Of a stretch of DNA of 64,000 nucleotides, positions 53,957-63,703 are shown one piece after another. The stretch is from Caulobacter sp. BK020 (GTDB taxonomy: Bacteria > Pseudomonadota > Alphaproteobacteria > Caulobacterales > Caulobacteraceae), in contig NZ_SLZL01000004.1 of NCBI RefSeq assembly GCF_004342605.1, positions 248,001 through 312,000 on the forward strand, in the 5' to 3' direction. Position numbers and translations under genes: made by a program. Below the pieces are notes generated by a model, which was not told the origin of the DNA, searched no databases, and saw only the letters and a program-made list of their open reading frames with translations. Numbering within the stretch: the first letter of the stretch is position 1; the number at the start of each line of letters is the position of its first letter.

Positions 53957-56900
53957 CTACAGCAGGATGTCGGCCGAGGTGAGCGTGCCGGTGACGTTCA
54001 GGGCGATCACGAAATCGGCTACCCCGTCACCGTTCACGTCGCCCGACACATGGTAGTAGCCCGAGCTGTCGGGCGCGGCGATGGTCACCTGCCCCGCCGC
54101 GCCGGAGAAGGCGGTCACGACCGAGAAGGCGTCGTTGGCGGCTGTGCCGGAATTGGCGTCGATACCGGTCAGGTCCAGCTTGTCGCCCTGGGCGGTGCTG
54201 AAGTCGAAGATCAGGTCGGTGGCGAAGGGCGAGCTTTCGCCGGCCGAGGTGTAGACGAAGGTGTCCGCCCCGGCGCCGCCAAGCAGGAAATCGGCCCCGC
54301 CGGCGCCGGTCAGGATGTCGTTTCCGTCCAGGCCGTAGAGGATGTCGTTGCCCGCGGCCCCGGTCAGGGTGTCGGCGACACTATGGCTGGCGCCGTCGCC
54401 CACCAGGACGAAGGCCTGGCTGGCTCCGCCGCTGGTGACCAGATCGGTGGCCTTCAGCGACGTGCCCGAAACCGCGACCACCGCCTGGCTGTTCCCGCCA
54501 CCGTCGGGCGCCGAATAGATGAAGGTCGTGCCCTCGTAGCGGGCGATGGTGATCTTGCCGCCGTCGATCGCCGAGATGTCGACCTTGTCGTGTCCTGAGT
54601 CGAACCCGAAGATCACGTCGTAGCCGGCGAAGTTGGACTGCGAGATCGCCGTGTACTGGAAGGTGTCGTTCCCGGTTCCGCCATAGAGGATGTCGGCTCC
54701 GCCGCCGCCGTTCAGGGTGGTGCTGCCCGAACCGCCGACCAGGACGTCCGGGCCCGCGCTGCCTGTCAGGGTCTCGACGCCGCTGCCGGCGTACAGCGTG
54801 TAGCCGTGAACCGCGCCGCTGACGATCAGGTCGGTGAACTTGATGTCGCCGCTGACCTCGACGACGCCGGCGCTCGCGCCCGAACCGTAATAGACGAAGG
54901 TGCTGGAGCCGAAGCGGGCGATCGACACCGTGCCCGCGTCGACCGCCGAGATGTCCAGCTTGTCCTGGCCGGTGGCGAAGTCGGTGATCGTGTCCCAGTG
55001 GGCGGAGGTCGAGTCCCCCGCGCCGTAGAGGAAGGTGTCGACGCCCGCCCCGCCGGTCAGGGTGTCGCCGCCGCCGCCGCCGCGGATCGAGTCCGCGCCG
55101 TCCGCGCCGCTGATGATGTCGGCCCCCGAACCGCCGGTCAGGGTGTCGCCGCCGGACGAGCCGGTGATCGTGAAGCCGAAATTGGCTACGCCCGTGACGA
55201 TGTCGGTGACTTCCAGCCCTTGGCCCAGCGACTTGATCTGGCCCTCGGCCACGCCGTCCCCGTCCAGATCGATGGACAGGATCTTGTCCGTCCCGTCCGT
55301 GCTCAGGGTCAGTTTGGTCGTGCCGGTGATCAGCGGCGTCAGCCCCAGGGTGTCCGAGCCGTGGGTGAAGTCGGTGATCGTGTCGAAGGCCGCGACCGTG
55401 CTGTCGCCGATCGCCTGATAGGCGAAGACGTCCGCCCCGCCGCCGCCCGTCAGGGTGTCGGCGCCGCCCTTGCCCGTCAGGGTGTGGGCCGAGCCGTCGC
55501 TGATCAGGATGTTGGCGTTGGCGTCGCCGGTGGCCGAGCCGGCGACGGTCACCGTCAGCTGAGCCGTCGCCGACGCCCCCGACGGATCCTTGATCGTATA
55601 GTCGAAGGTGTCGGTCACTACCTGGCCGACAATCAGTCCCTCGTGGTCGGCCACGTAGCTGTACGTGCCGTCCGGATTGATCGTCAGCTTGCCATAGGCG
55701 CCGTTCACCACCGTGCCGCCCGAGACGACGGCCTGGTCCACGTGGGTGGCGTTGTAGGCGACATTGGTCACCGTCAAGGTCGCGGCGGCGTTGTCGATAT
55801 CGGCGTCGTTGGTGCGGACCGAGCCCGTCAGCGTCAGGCGCTGGGCTACGGAGCCGGCGTCGTTGGCGGCGGTGGGCGCGTCGTTGACATTGGCGACCGC
55901 CGCGGTGACGGCGCTGGTCTTGCTCTCCGCCGTGCCGTGGCCGTCGGTATAGCTGACCACCACCCGGACCGTTCCGCCGACGTCGGCGTCGCCCAGCGCG
56001 TAGGTCGCCTGGTCGCTTCCGACATTGACGTAACCCGAGCCGCTGTCGCGCTGCCATTGGTAGTGCAGCGCGCCCAGTCCGTCGACATCCGCCAGGGTCG
56101 ATGCGGCCGTCAGCACCTGGTCCTCGGTGGCCGCGCCAGTGATCGTCACCGTCCCGGTCGGCGCGTCGTTGACATTGGCCACGGCCGAGGTCGGGCCGCT
56201 GGTCTCGCTCTCGAACACGCCCTGGCCGTCGGTATAGCTGACGATCACGCGGATCTGCGCGCCCACGTCGGCGTCGCCCAGGGTGTAGGTCGCCTGATCG
56301 GTCCCGACATTCACATAGCCTGACGAGGTCGTGCTGCGCTGCCACTGATAGTGGAACGCGCCCAGCCCGCCTGGATCGGCCAGGCTGGAGGTGTCGGCGG
56401 TCAGGACCTGGTCTTCGGTCGCCGCGCCGGTGATGCTGACCCCGCCGGTGTGCGGACCGTTGGCGGGCAGGATCGTCGCCGTGGCGGCGCTGGTGGCGGA
56501 CTCGGCCGTGCCGTGGCCGTCCGTATAGGACGTCACCACCCGGATGACCGAGCCGATGTCGGCGGCCGCCAGCGTATAGGTCGCCTGGTCGGCCCCGACA
56601 TTGACGAAGCCCGAGCCGCTGTCGCGCTGCCATTGGTAGTGCAGCGCGCCCAGCCCGTCGGCGTCGGCCAGGGTCGAGGCCGCCGTCAGCACCTGGTTTT
56701 CGGTCGTTGTTCCGGTGACCGACACGCCGCCGGTGTGCGGGTCGTTGACGTTGGCGATCGACGCCGTGGCGGCGCTGGTCGCCGACTCCGCGAAGCCCTG
56801 GCCGTCGGTGTAGCTGACCACCACCCGGACCGTTCCGCCGACGTCGGCGTCGCCCAGGGTGTAGGTCGCCTGGTCGGCCGCGCCGATGCTGACGAAGCCC

Positions 56901-59900
56901 GAACCGGTATTGCGCTGCCAGTCGTAGTGCAGCGTTCCCAGGCCGTCGACGTCGGCCAGGGTCGAGACCGCGGTCAGCACCTGGTCTTCGGTCGCCGTGC
57001 CGGTGATCGCTGCGCCGCCGGTGTGCGGGTCGTTGACGCCGGCGATCGCGGCGGTGCCGGCGCTGGTCGCGCTCTCGGCCGTGCCCTGGCCGTCGGTGTA
57101 GCTGACCACCACCCGCACCGTGCCGCCGACGTCGGCGTCGCCCAGGGTGTAGGTCGCCTGGTCGGCCCCGACATTGACGAAGCCGCTGCCGCTGTCGCGC
57201 TGCCACTGGTAGTGCAGCGTTCCCAGCCCGTCGGCGTCGGCCAGAGTCGAGACGGCGGTCAGGACCTGGTTCTCGGTCGCCGTGCCCGTGATCGCTGCGC
57301 CGCCGGTATGCGGATCGTTGACGTTGGCGACCGTCGCGGTCGCGGCGCTGGTCGACGATTCCGCCGTGCCGTGGTCGTCGGTGTAGCTGATCACCACTCG
57401 GACCTGGGCGCCGACGTCGGCGTCACCCAGGGTGTAGGTCGACTGGTCGGCGGCGCCGATGCTGACGAAGCCCGAGCCTGAGTCGCGCTGCCAGTCGTAG
57501 TGCAGCGTCGACCAGCCATCATCATCCACGATGGTCGAGACGGCGGTCAGGACCTGGTTCTCGGTCGCCGTGCCGGTGATCGCCGCGCCGCCGGTATGGG
57601 GATCATTGATGTTGGCGATCGGCGTGGTGGCCGCGCTGGTGACAGTTTCGAAGAAGCCTTGCCCGTCGGCGTAATAGACCACCACCCGGATCTGGGCGCC
57701 GACATCGGCGTCAGTCAGGGTGTAGGTCGCCTGGTCGGCGCCATCGACGCTGGCGAAGCCAAACCCGGTGTCGCGCTGCCACTCGTAGTACAGCGCGCCC
57801 AGGCCGTCGGGATCAGCCAAGGTCGACGTGTCGGCCGTCAGGACTTCGTCCTCGGTCGCGACGCCGGTGATTGTCACGCCGCCGGTGTAGGGATCGTTGG
57901 ACGCCACAACCGTGTCGGTAGAACCGGAAAACGCCGTTTCCGCCGTGCCGTGGCCATCGGTGTAGCTGACCACCACCCGGATCACGGCGCCGATGTCGCC
58001 GTCGCCGAGGGCGTAGGTCGCCTGGTCGGCCCCGACGTTGACGAAGCCGCTGCCGCTGTCGCTCTGCCACTGGTAGTGCAGCGTTCCCAGCCCGTCGGCA
58101 TCAGCCAGGGTCGAGGTGTCGGCCGTCAGGATTTGATCTTCAGCCGCCGTGCCCGTGATCGACACGCCGCCCGTCAGGGAGTCGTTGACGTTGGCGATCG
58201 TCGCCGTCGCAGCGCTGGTCGCCGACTCGGCGAAGCCCTGGCCGTCGGTGTAGCTGATCACCACCCGGACCGTGCCGCCCACGTCGGCGTCGCCCAGCGT
58301 ATAGGTCGCCTGGTCGGCTGCGCCCGTGCTGACGAAACCCGAGCCGGTGTTGCGCTGCCAGTCATAGTGCAGCGTGCCCAGGCCATCGACGTCGGCCAGG
58401 GTCGAGACCGCGGTCAGCACCTGGTCTTCGGTCGCCGTGCCGGTGATCGCTGCGCCGCCGGTGTGCGGATCGTTGACGCCGGCGATCGCGGCGGTGCCGG
58501 CGCTGGTCGCGCTCTCGGCCGTGCCCTGGCCGTCGGTGTAGCTGACCACCACCCGCACCGTGCCGCCGACGTCGGCGTCGCCCAGGGTATAGGTCGCCTG
58601 GTCGGCGGCGCCGATGCTGACATAGCCCGAGCCTGTATCGCGCTGCCAGTCGTAGTGCAGCGTCCCCAGGCCATCGAGGTCGGCCAAGGTCGAGACGGCG
58701 GTCAGAACCTGGTTCTCGGTCGCTGTGCCGGTGACCGACACGCCGCCGGTGTGCGGGTCGTTGACGTTGGCGATCGTCGCCGTCGCGGCGCTGGTCGCCG
58801 ACTCCGCGAAGCCCTGGCCGTCGGTGTAGCTGATCACCACCCGGACCGTGCCGCCCACGTCAGCGTCGCCCAGCGTATAGGTCGCCTGGTCGGCTGCGCC
58901 CGTGCTGACGAAACCCGAGCCGGTGTTGCGCTGCCAGTCATAGTGCAGCGTGCCCAGGCCATCGACGTCGGCCAGGGTCGAGACCGCGGTCAGCACCTGG
59001 TCTTCGGTCGCCGTGCCGGTGATCGCTGCGCCGCCGGTATGCGGGTCGTTGACGCCGGCGATCGCGGCGGTGCCGGCGCTGGTCGCGCTCTCGGCCGTGC
59101 CCTGGCCGTCGGTATAGCTGACCACCACCCGGACCGTGCCGCCGACGTCGGCGTCGCCCAGGGTATAGGTCGCCTGGTCGGCGGCGCCGATGCTGACATA
59201 GCCCGAGCCCGTATCGCGCTGCCAGTCGTAGTGCAGCGTCCCCAGGCCATCGGGGTCGGCCAAGGTCGAGACGGCGGTCAGGACCTGATTCTCGGTCGCT
59301 GTGCCGGTGATCGACACGCCGCCGGTGTGCGGGTCGTTGACGTTGGCGATCGTCGCCGTCGCGGCGCTGGTCGCCGACTCCGCGAAGCCCTGGCCGTCGG
59401 TGTAGCTGATCACCACCCGGACCGTGCCGCCCACGTCAGCGCCACCCAGGGTGTAGGTGGCCTGGTCGGCCGCGCCGGTGCTGACGAAGCCCGACCCGGT
59501 GTCGCGCTGCCAGTCATAGTGCAGCGTCCCCAGCCCGTCAGCGTCGGCCAGGGTCGAGACCGCGGTCAGGACCTGGTTCTCGGCCGCCGTACCGGTGATC
59601 GACGCGCCGCCGGTATGGGGGTCGTTGATCCCGGCGATGGACGCCGTGGCGGCGCTGGTCACACTGTTGGCGAAGCCCTGGCCGTCGGTATAGCTGACCA
59701 CGACCCGGACCGTGCCGCCGACGTCGGCGTCGCCCAGGGTGTAGGTCGCCTGGTCGGCCGCGCCCGTGCTGACGAAACCCGAACCGGTGTTGCGCTGCCA
59801 GTCGTAATGCAAGGTCCCCAGGCCGTCGGAGTCGGCCAGGGTCGAGGTGTCGGCCGTCAGGACCTGATCCTCGGTCGCCGTGCCGGTGATCGAGGCGCCG

Positions 59901-62900
59901 CCGGTCGGGGCGTCGTTGGTGGCGGCCACCGACGCGGTCGCCGCGCTGGTCGCCGATTCCAACGTGCCGCCAGCGTCGGTGTAGCTGATGATCACCCGCA
60001 CCGTGCCGCCGATATCGCCGTCGCCCAGGGTGTAGGTCGCCTGGTCGGCCCCGACATTGACGAAGCCGCTGCCGACGTCGTGCTGCCACTGATAGTGCAG
60101 CGTGCCGATGCCATCCGGATCCGCCAGGGTCGAGACGGCCGTCAGGACCTGGTCCTCGGCCGCCGTGCCGGTGATCGACGCTCCCCCGGTGTGAACATCG
60201 TTGACGGCGGTGATGTTCACCGTCACCGAGCCGCCGGCGGTGCTGGTGGCGCCCGAGCCCTGGCCTCCGCCGGGCGCGCCGTCGTTCAGGGCGTAGTTCA
60301 GCGACACCGAGGCGGGCGGCGCATCGCTGGTGTTGGTGTAGGTGATGTGGTCGAGAACGTCGTTGACCAGGGCCGTCGTCGCCGTGGCGGCCGAGCTGGT
60401 GAAGCTGATCGTCAGCACGCCGCCGACGACGGTGAAGGTGGCGAAGGTCAGGCCGCCGACCTGCAGGTTGCCGCCGCTGACCGTAAACAGCCCGCCCGAG
60501 GCGAAGGCGAAGGTGTCGGCCGCATTGGCCGAGGCGCGCTGGACGGTGAAGCTGGCGCCGGCATAGTCGCCGTTGCCGCTGTTAAGCGCGTCCAGGTCGA
60601 CGTCGGACACCGTCAGCGAGCCCAGCAGGGTCGCCGGCGTCTGCTCGGTGGCGCCCACCGTCGTCGCGCTGGCCGGCACGACGGGCGTGTCGTTCACCGC
60701 GGCGATGGTGATGGTGTAGTTGTCGGTGTCGGACAGCGCGCCGCCCGAACCGGTGCCGCCGCCGTCGTCGGTGACCACCGTCAGGGTGTCGGTCCCGTTG
60801 GCGTTGGCGTCGCCCAGGAACAGTAGGCCGTTGGTCGCGGCCAGGGTGGCGTTGATCGCGTTGATCGACGCGGAGATCGTGATCGTGTCCGTGCCATTGC
60901 CGGTGATCTGACCGGAGGTCAGGCCGTTGGTGACATTGGTCAGCAGGGTCAGCACGCCCTTGGTCACCGACAGGGTGACCGACACCGTCTGCAGGGCCGG
61001 GTTGGCGTCGACGTCGCTGATCTGCAGGCCGGTGACGGCGATGCTGGCGTCTTCATTGCCGGTGGCGCTGGAGACCGAGCCGTTGACCGGCGCGTCGTTG
61101 ACCGCCGCGATGTTGATCGTGGTCGTGCCGCTGTTGACCGCCCCGCCCGGCACGTCGGGCGTGCCGTCGCTGACCGTCCAGGTGATGGTCCGGTTGGTGT
61201 TCAGCCCGTAGTTCGTCGGGTTGTCGCCGGTCGTCCAGTAGGTGATCGCCGCCAGCACCGCCTGGTAGTTGGCGATGGTGTCATAGCCCGTCAGGGTCAG
61301 GGTCTCGCTCGACGCGTCCCAGGCCAGCGTGATGTTGGTGCCGCTGACCAGGCCCGAGATCTGCTTGGCCGCGCCGTAGCCCAGGTGGTCGTCGGTGGTG
61401 CTCGACTCGTTGGACGAGAACTTGCCGCCGGTGATCTGCACCGTGGCGCTGGCCAGGTGGTCGCCGTCGGTGTCGGTGATGGTCGGCGCGCCGGTCAGCA
61501 GGGTGGTCGCGGCCGCCTGCTGCTCGTTCATCGTCGTGGCCGTGCCGCTCAGCCCGCTCAGGACCGGCAGGTCCGAGAAGAACAGGCCCTCGATGTTGGC
61601 GCCCGACGCGGTCAGGTTCGGCGTGATCGTGTTGATCAGGGTCGCCGTCGTGCCGGCGCCGTTCAGCTGGAAGACGTAGATCACGTCATCCGTCTCGGAA
61701 CTGCCGGTCTCTTCGTTCTCGATGTAGAGCTGGCGCGTGCTCTGATCGAACGTCATGTCACCGGGATAGAAGACGCCACCGCCCGGCATGCCGACCAGCG
61801 TCACCTTGACTGCGGTGCCGCTCGAGGCGCTCTCATCAATGTACCAGATGGCGTTCTGAGAGGCGTTGTAGCCGGCGTCCGGCGACGGGAACTGCGAGTG
61901 GGTCGTGAAGTAGACGAGGTTGGTGCTCTCATCGACCTCCACGTCCATGATGATCCCGCCGCTCTGGTCGTCGGGGAACTGGGCCTGGCTGACCAGCTGG
62001 GTGGTGGTGTTGGGGCTGGCCAGGTCCAGGCGGTAGATGCCGGTGACCAGGCCGTCGACGCGCTCGGTGTAGAACAGCCGCCCGATCGAGGAATCCAGCG
62101 CGAAGTCCTGCGGGTCGAGCACGTAGAAGCCGCTCTCGTTCGCGCGGTTGTCGGTGGCGGCCGTGGTCAGGAAGCCCAGGTCGGTGACCGCGCCGTTCAG
62201 CGGATTGTAGCTGTAGACCCGGATGCCGGTGATGGCGCCGTTCGGCGTTCCCGAACCATCCTGGTAGCCGGCATAGATCCTGTGGTTGATCGGATCGACT
62301 TCGATCGTGTTGACGATGATGTTGTCGGGGAAGTCGACCACGGTGGTGGGGGTCGCCGAACTGCCGATGACGCCGCGCACGAGATAGGCGACGTCGTTGT
62401 TCTGGCTGCTCAGGATCGCGAAATAGAAGCCCGCCGCGGTGTCGAGACCGATGTCCGAGGTGAACGAACTGATCAGGTGGTCGTCGCCCGTGCCCGCGCC
62501 GCCGTTGTCGACATTGACGGTATGGCTGGAGCCGTCGTTGTTGATCCGCACGATGCGGGTGTCGGCGTCGCCGCCCTCGGTGGCGTACCACAACTGGCCG
62601 GTGGGCTTGAGGCCCAGGGTGCTGACGCCGTCGTCCACGGAGCCGCCGGCGATCACATAGTTGGTTCCGCCGACCGTGGCCGAATGGACGGCGGTGGTCC
62701 CCCCGCCGCTCGCCAGTTCGCGCGAACCGCCGTCGTCGATATTGTCCATCGCCGTCAGGGTGCCGCCGGCGTTGACGCGGAACAGCGAGACGCCGCTCTC
62801 GGTCCCGCCCACCGTCAGATAGGTGGTCGTGCCGAAGGTGTTGACCGAAAGACCCGTGGCCCCCGCCAGGCGCAGGCTGGCGCTGTCGCCGACATTGGCG

Positions 62901-63703
62901 GTGTTGGTCAGCTGGCCGGACGCATTGACCGAAAAGACGCTGACGCCGTTGTCATTCGCGCCCGTGACGAAGACATAGGTCGTGCCGCCGACCACCGCGG
63001 TGGCCACGTCGGACGCGCCGTCCAGCCGCAAGGTTCCGTTGTCGGTGACGTTGGCGGTGTTGGTCAGGGCGCCGTTGGCCGCCACGCTGAAGACGCTGAG
63101 CCCGTCATCCAGGCCGCCGGCCGCGAACAGGTAGGTGCTGCCACCGATCACCGCGGTGGCCAGGCCCTTGACGCCGTCCAGCTCGTAGGTCCCGTTGTCG
63201 GCCAGGTTGGAGACCGAGGTCAGGGTCCCGTCGCCCTGCACGCGGAAGACGCTGATCCCGTCGTCGTTGGTTCCGGCCGCGAACACATAGGCGGCGCCCG
63301 ACACCGTGGCCGAGGTCACGCGCGACACCCCGGCCAGGTTCAGCCCGCCAGCATCGGCCACGTCGTAGACCGGCGTCAGGGTCCCGCCCACATTGACCCG
63401 GAAGACGCTGAGCCCGTTGTCGGTCGCGCCGGCGGCCACCAGGTAGGTGTTGCCGTCCGACATGATGGTGGTCAGGCCGCTGACCCCCGTCAGGTTCAGC
63501 GCGCCGCTGTCGGTGACGTTGGCGGTGTTGGTCAACGCGCCGTTCAAGCCCAGCGAGAAGACGCTGATCCCGTTGTCCAGCCCGCCGGCGACGAAGACGT
63601 AGGTCGTGCCGCCGATGTCGGCCGAGGTGATGGCCGAGACGCCGTCAAGCTCCAGCGCGCCGCCGTCGGTCTCGTTGTCGCCATTCGTGTACAGAATCGA
63701 CAT
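53957..63703 (-). CDS. Giant RTX repeat protein (3248 aa), predicted secreted adhesin
   Basis: The product is 3248 residues. Residues about 1-380 are a run of ~52-residue propeller-like repeats (GTTYVFVAGGLDNGISVFSLGLNGALTNTANVTDSG). Residues about 380-750 form a large globular region (WYATEGGDADTRIVRINNDGSS...). Cadherin-like strands (NDAPVNGSVSSATGNEDASI...) reach to about 1165. About 15 Ig-like repeats of ~96 residues follow to about 2606 (NDPHTGGASITGTATEDQVLTAVSTLADADGLGTLHYDWQRDTGSGFV...). A VCBS-like domain (NDAPTAANDAGSVAQRLTLTGSV) leads to RTX nonapeptides and a hydrophobic C-terminus (LTSADILL), typical of type I secretion. No signal peptide is present. It should be a surface or secreted adhesin; the partner secretion system is not seen. 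Confidence 0.92.
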   Translation of the reverse strand: MSILYTNGDNETDGGALELDGVSAITSADIGGTTYVFVAGGLDNGISVFSLGLNGALTNTANVTDSGALNLTGVSGLTTIMSDGNTYLVAAGATDNGLSVFRVNVGGTLTPVYDVADAGGLNLAGVSRVTSATVSGAAYVFAAGTNDDGISVFRVQGDGTLTSVSNLADNGTYELDGVKGLATAVIGGSTYLFAAGGLDDGLSVFSVAANGALTNTANVTDNGTLRLDGASDVATAVVGGTTYVFVTGANDNGVSVFSVNASGQLTNTANVGDSASLRLAGATGLSVNTFGTTTYLTVGGTESGVSLFRVNAGGTLTAMDNIDDGGSRELASGGGTTAVHSATVGGTNYVIAGGSVDDGVSTLGLKPTGQLWYATEGGDADTRIVRINNDGSSHTVNVDNGGAGTGDDHLISSFTSDIGLDTAAGFYFAILSSQNNDVAYLVRGVIGSSATPTTVVDFPDNIIVNTIEVDPINHRIYAGYQDGSGTPNGAITGIRVYSYNPLNGAVTDLGFLTTAATDNRANESGFYVLDPQDFALDSSIGRLFYTERVDGLVTGIYRLDLASPNTTTQLVSQAQFPDDQSGGIIMDVEVDESTNLVYFTTHSQFPSPDAGYNASQNAIWYIDESASSGTAVKVTLVGMPGGGVFYPGDMTFDQSTRQLYIENEETGSSETDDVIYVFQLNGAGTTATLINTITPNLTASGANIEGLFFSDLPVLSGLSGTATTMNEQQAAATTLLTGAPTITDTDGDHLASATVQITGGKFSSNESSTTDDHLGYGAAKQISGLVSGTNITLAWDASSETLTLTGYDTIANYQAVLAAITYWTTGDNPTNYGLNTNRTITWTVSDGTPDVPGGAVNSGTTTINIAAVNDAPVNGSVSSATGNEDASIAVTGLQISDVDANPALQTVSVTLSVTKGVLTLLTNVTNGLTSGQITGNGTDTITISASINAINATLAATNGLLFLGDANANGTDTLTVVTDDGGGTGSGGALSDTDNYTITIAAVNDTPVVPASATTVGATEQTPATLLGSLTVSDVDLDALNSGNGDYAGASFTVQRASANAADTFAFASGGLFTVSGGNLQVGGLTFATFTVVGGVLTISFTSSAATATTALVNDVLDHITYTNTSDAPPASVSLNYALNDGAPGGGQGSGATSTAGGSVTVNITAVNDVHTGGASITGTAAEDQVLTAVSTLADPDGIGTLHYQWQHDVGSGFVNVGADQATYTLGDGDIGGTVRVIISYTDAGGTLESATSAATASVAATNDAPTGGASITGTATEDQVLTADTSTLADSDGLGTLHYDWQRNTGSGFVSTGAADQATYTLGDADVGGTVRVVVSYTDGQGFANSVTSAATASIAGINDPHTGGASITGTAAENQVLTAVSTLADADGLGTLHYDWQRDTGSGFVSTGAADQATYTLGGADVGGTVRVVISYTDGQGFAESATSAATATIANVNDPHTGGVSITGTATENQVLTAVSTLADPDGLGTLHYDWQRDTGSGYVSIGAADQATYTLGDADVGGTVRVVVSYTDGQGTAESATSAGTAAIAGVNDPHTGGAAITGTATEDQVLTAVSTLADVDGLGTLHYDWQRNTGSGFVSTGAADQATYTLGDADVGGTVRVVISYTDGQGFAESATSAATATIANVNDPHTGGVSVTGTATENQVLTAVSTLADLDGLGTLHYDWQRDTGSGYVSIGAADQATYTLGDADVGGTVRVVVSYTDGQGTAESATSAGTAAIAGVNDPHTGGAAITGTATEDQVLTAVSTLADVDGLGTLHYDWQRNTGSGFVSTGAADQATYTLGDADVGGTVRVVISYTDGQGFAESATSAATATIANVNDSLTGGVSITGTAAEDQILTADTSTLADADGLGTLHYQWQSDSGSGFVNVGADQATYALGDGDIGAVIRVVVSYTDGHGTAETAFSGSTDTVVASNDPYTGGVTITGVATEDEVLTADTSTLADPDGLGALYYEWQRDTGFGFASVDGADQATYTLTDADVGAQIRVVVYYADGQGFFETVTSAATTPIANINDPHTGGAAITGTATENQVLTAVSTIVDDDGWSTLHYDWQRDSGSGFVSIGAADQSTYTLGDADVGAQVRVVISYTDDHGTAESSTSAATATVANVNDPHTGGAAITGTATENQVLTAVSTLADADGLGTLHYQWQRDSGSGFVNVGADQATYTLGDADVGGTVRVVVSYTDGQGTAESATSAGTAAIAGVNDPHTGGAAITGTATEDQVLTAVSTLADVDGLGTLHYDWQRNTGSGFVSIGAADQATYTLGDADVGGTVRVVVSYTDGQGFAESATSAATASIANVNDPHTGGVSVTGTTTENQVLTAASTLADADGLGALHYQWQRDSGSGFVNVGADQATYTLAAADIGSVIRVVTSYTDGHGTAESATSAATATILPANGPHTGGVSITGAATEDQVLTADTSSLADPGGLGAFHYQWQRSTTSSGYVNVGTDQATYTLGDADVGAQIRVIVSYTDGQGVFESETSGPTSAVANVNDAPTGTVTITGAATEDQVLTAASTLADVDGLGALHYQWQRDSGSGYVNVGSDQATYALGDADVGGTVRVVVSYTDGHGTAESKTSAVTAAVANVNDAPTAANDAGSVAQRLTLTGSVRTNDADIDNAAATLTVTNVAYNATHVDQAVVSGGTVVNGAYGKLTINPDGTYSYVADHEGLIVGQVVTDTFDYTIKDPSGASATAQLTVTVAGSATGDANANILISDGSAHTLTGKGGADTLTGGGGADVFAYQAIGDSTVAAFDTITDFTHGSDTLGLTPLITGTTKLTLSTDGTDKILSIDLDGDGVAEGQIKSLGQGLEVTDIVTGVANFGFTITGSSGGDTLTGGSGADIISGADGADSIRGGGGGDTLTGGAGVDTFLYGAGDSTSAHWDTITDFATGQDKLDISAVDAGTVSIARFGSSTFVYYGSGASAGVVEVSGDIKFTDLIVSGAVHGYTLYAGSGVETLTGSAGPDVLVGGSGSTTLNGGGGADILYGGTGNDTFQYTAISQSNFAGYDVIFGFDSGHDKVDISAIDGGKITIARYEGTTFIYSAPDGGGNSQAVVAVSGTSLKATDLVTSGGASQAFVLVGDGASHSVADTLTGAAGNDILYGLDGNDILTGAGGADFLLGGAGADTFVYTSAGESSPFATDLIFDFSTAQGDKLDLTGIDANSGTAANDAFSVVTAFSGAAGQVTIAAPDSSGYYHVSGDVNGDGVADFVIALNVTGTLTSADILL
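55885..60206 (-). repeat. Array of 15 tandem 288-bp repeats in the giant RTX gene
   Basis: Each unit codes for ~96 residues that start with NDxHTGG and end in SAATAxIA. The sequence conservation varies; two-unit blocks offset by 576 bp (for example 58414-58989 and 58990-59565) are nearly identical. The array is in frame throughout. Confidence 0.85.

Noticed and set aside
55885-60206. Possible CRISPR array
   Set aside because: The periodic units are 288 bp, code in frame and lack short repeats with unique spacers.
57500-60826. A 1108-codon open frame on the plus strand
   Set aside because: It mirrors the 288-bp repeats of the giant RTX gene in antisense and shows no independent start or domain.
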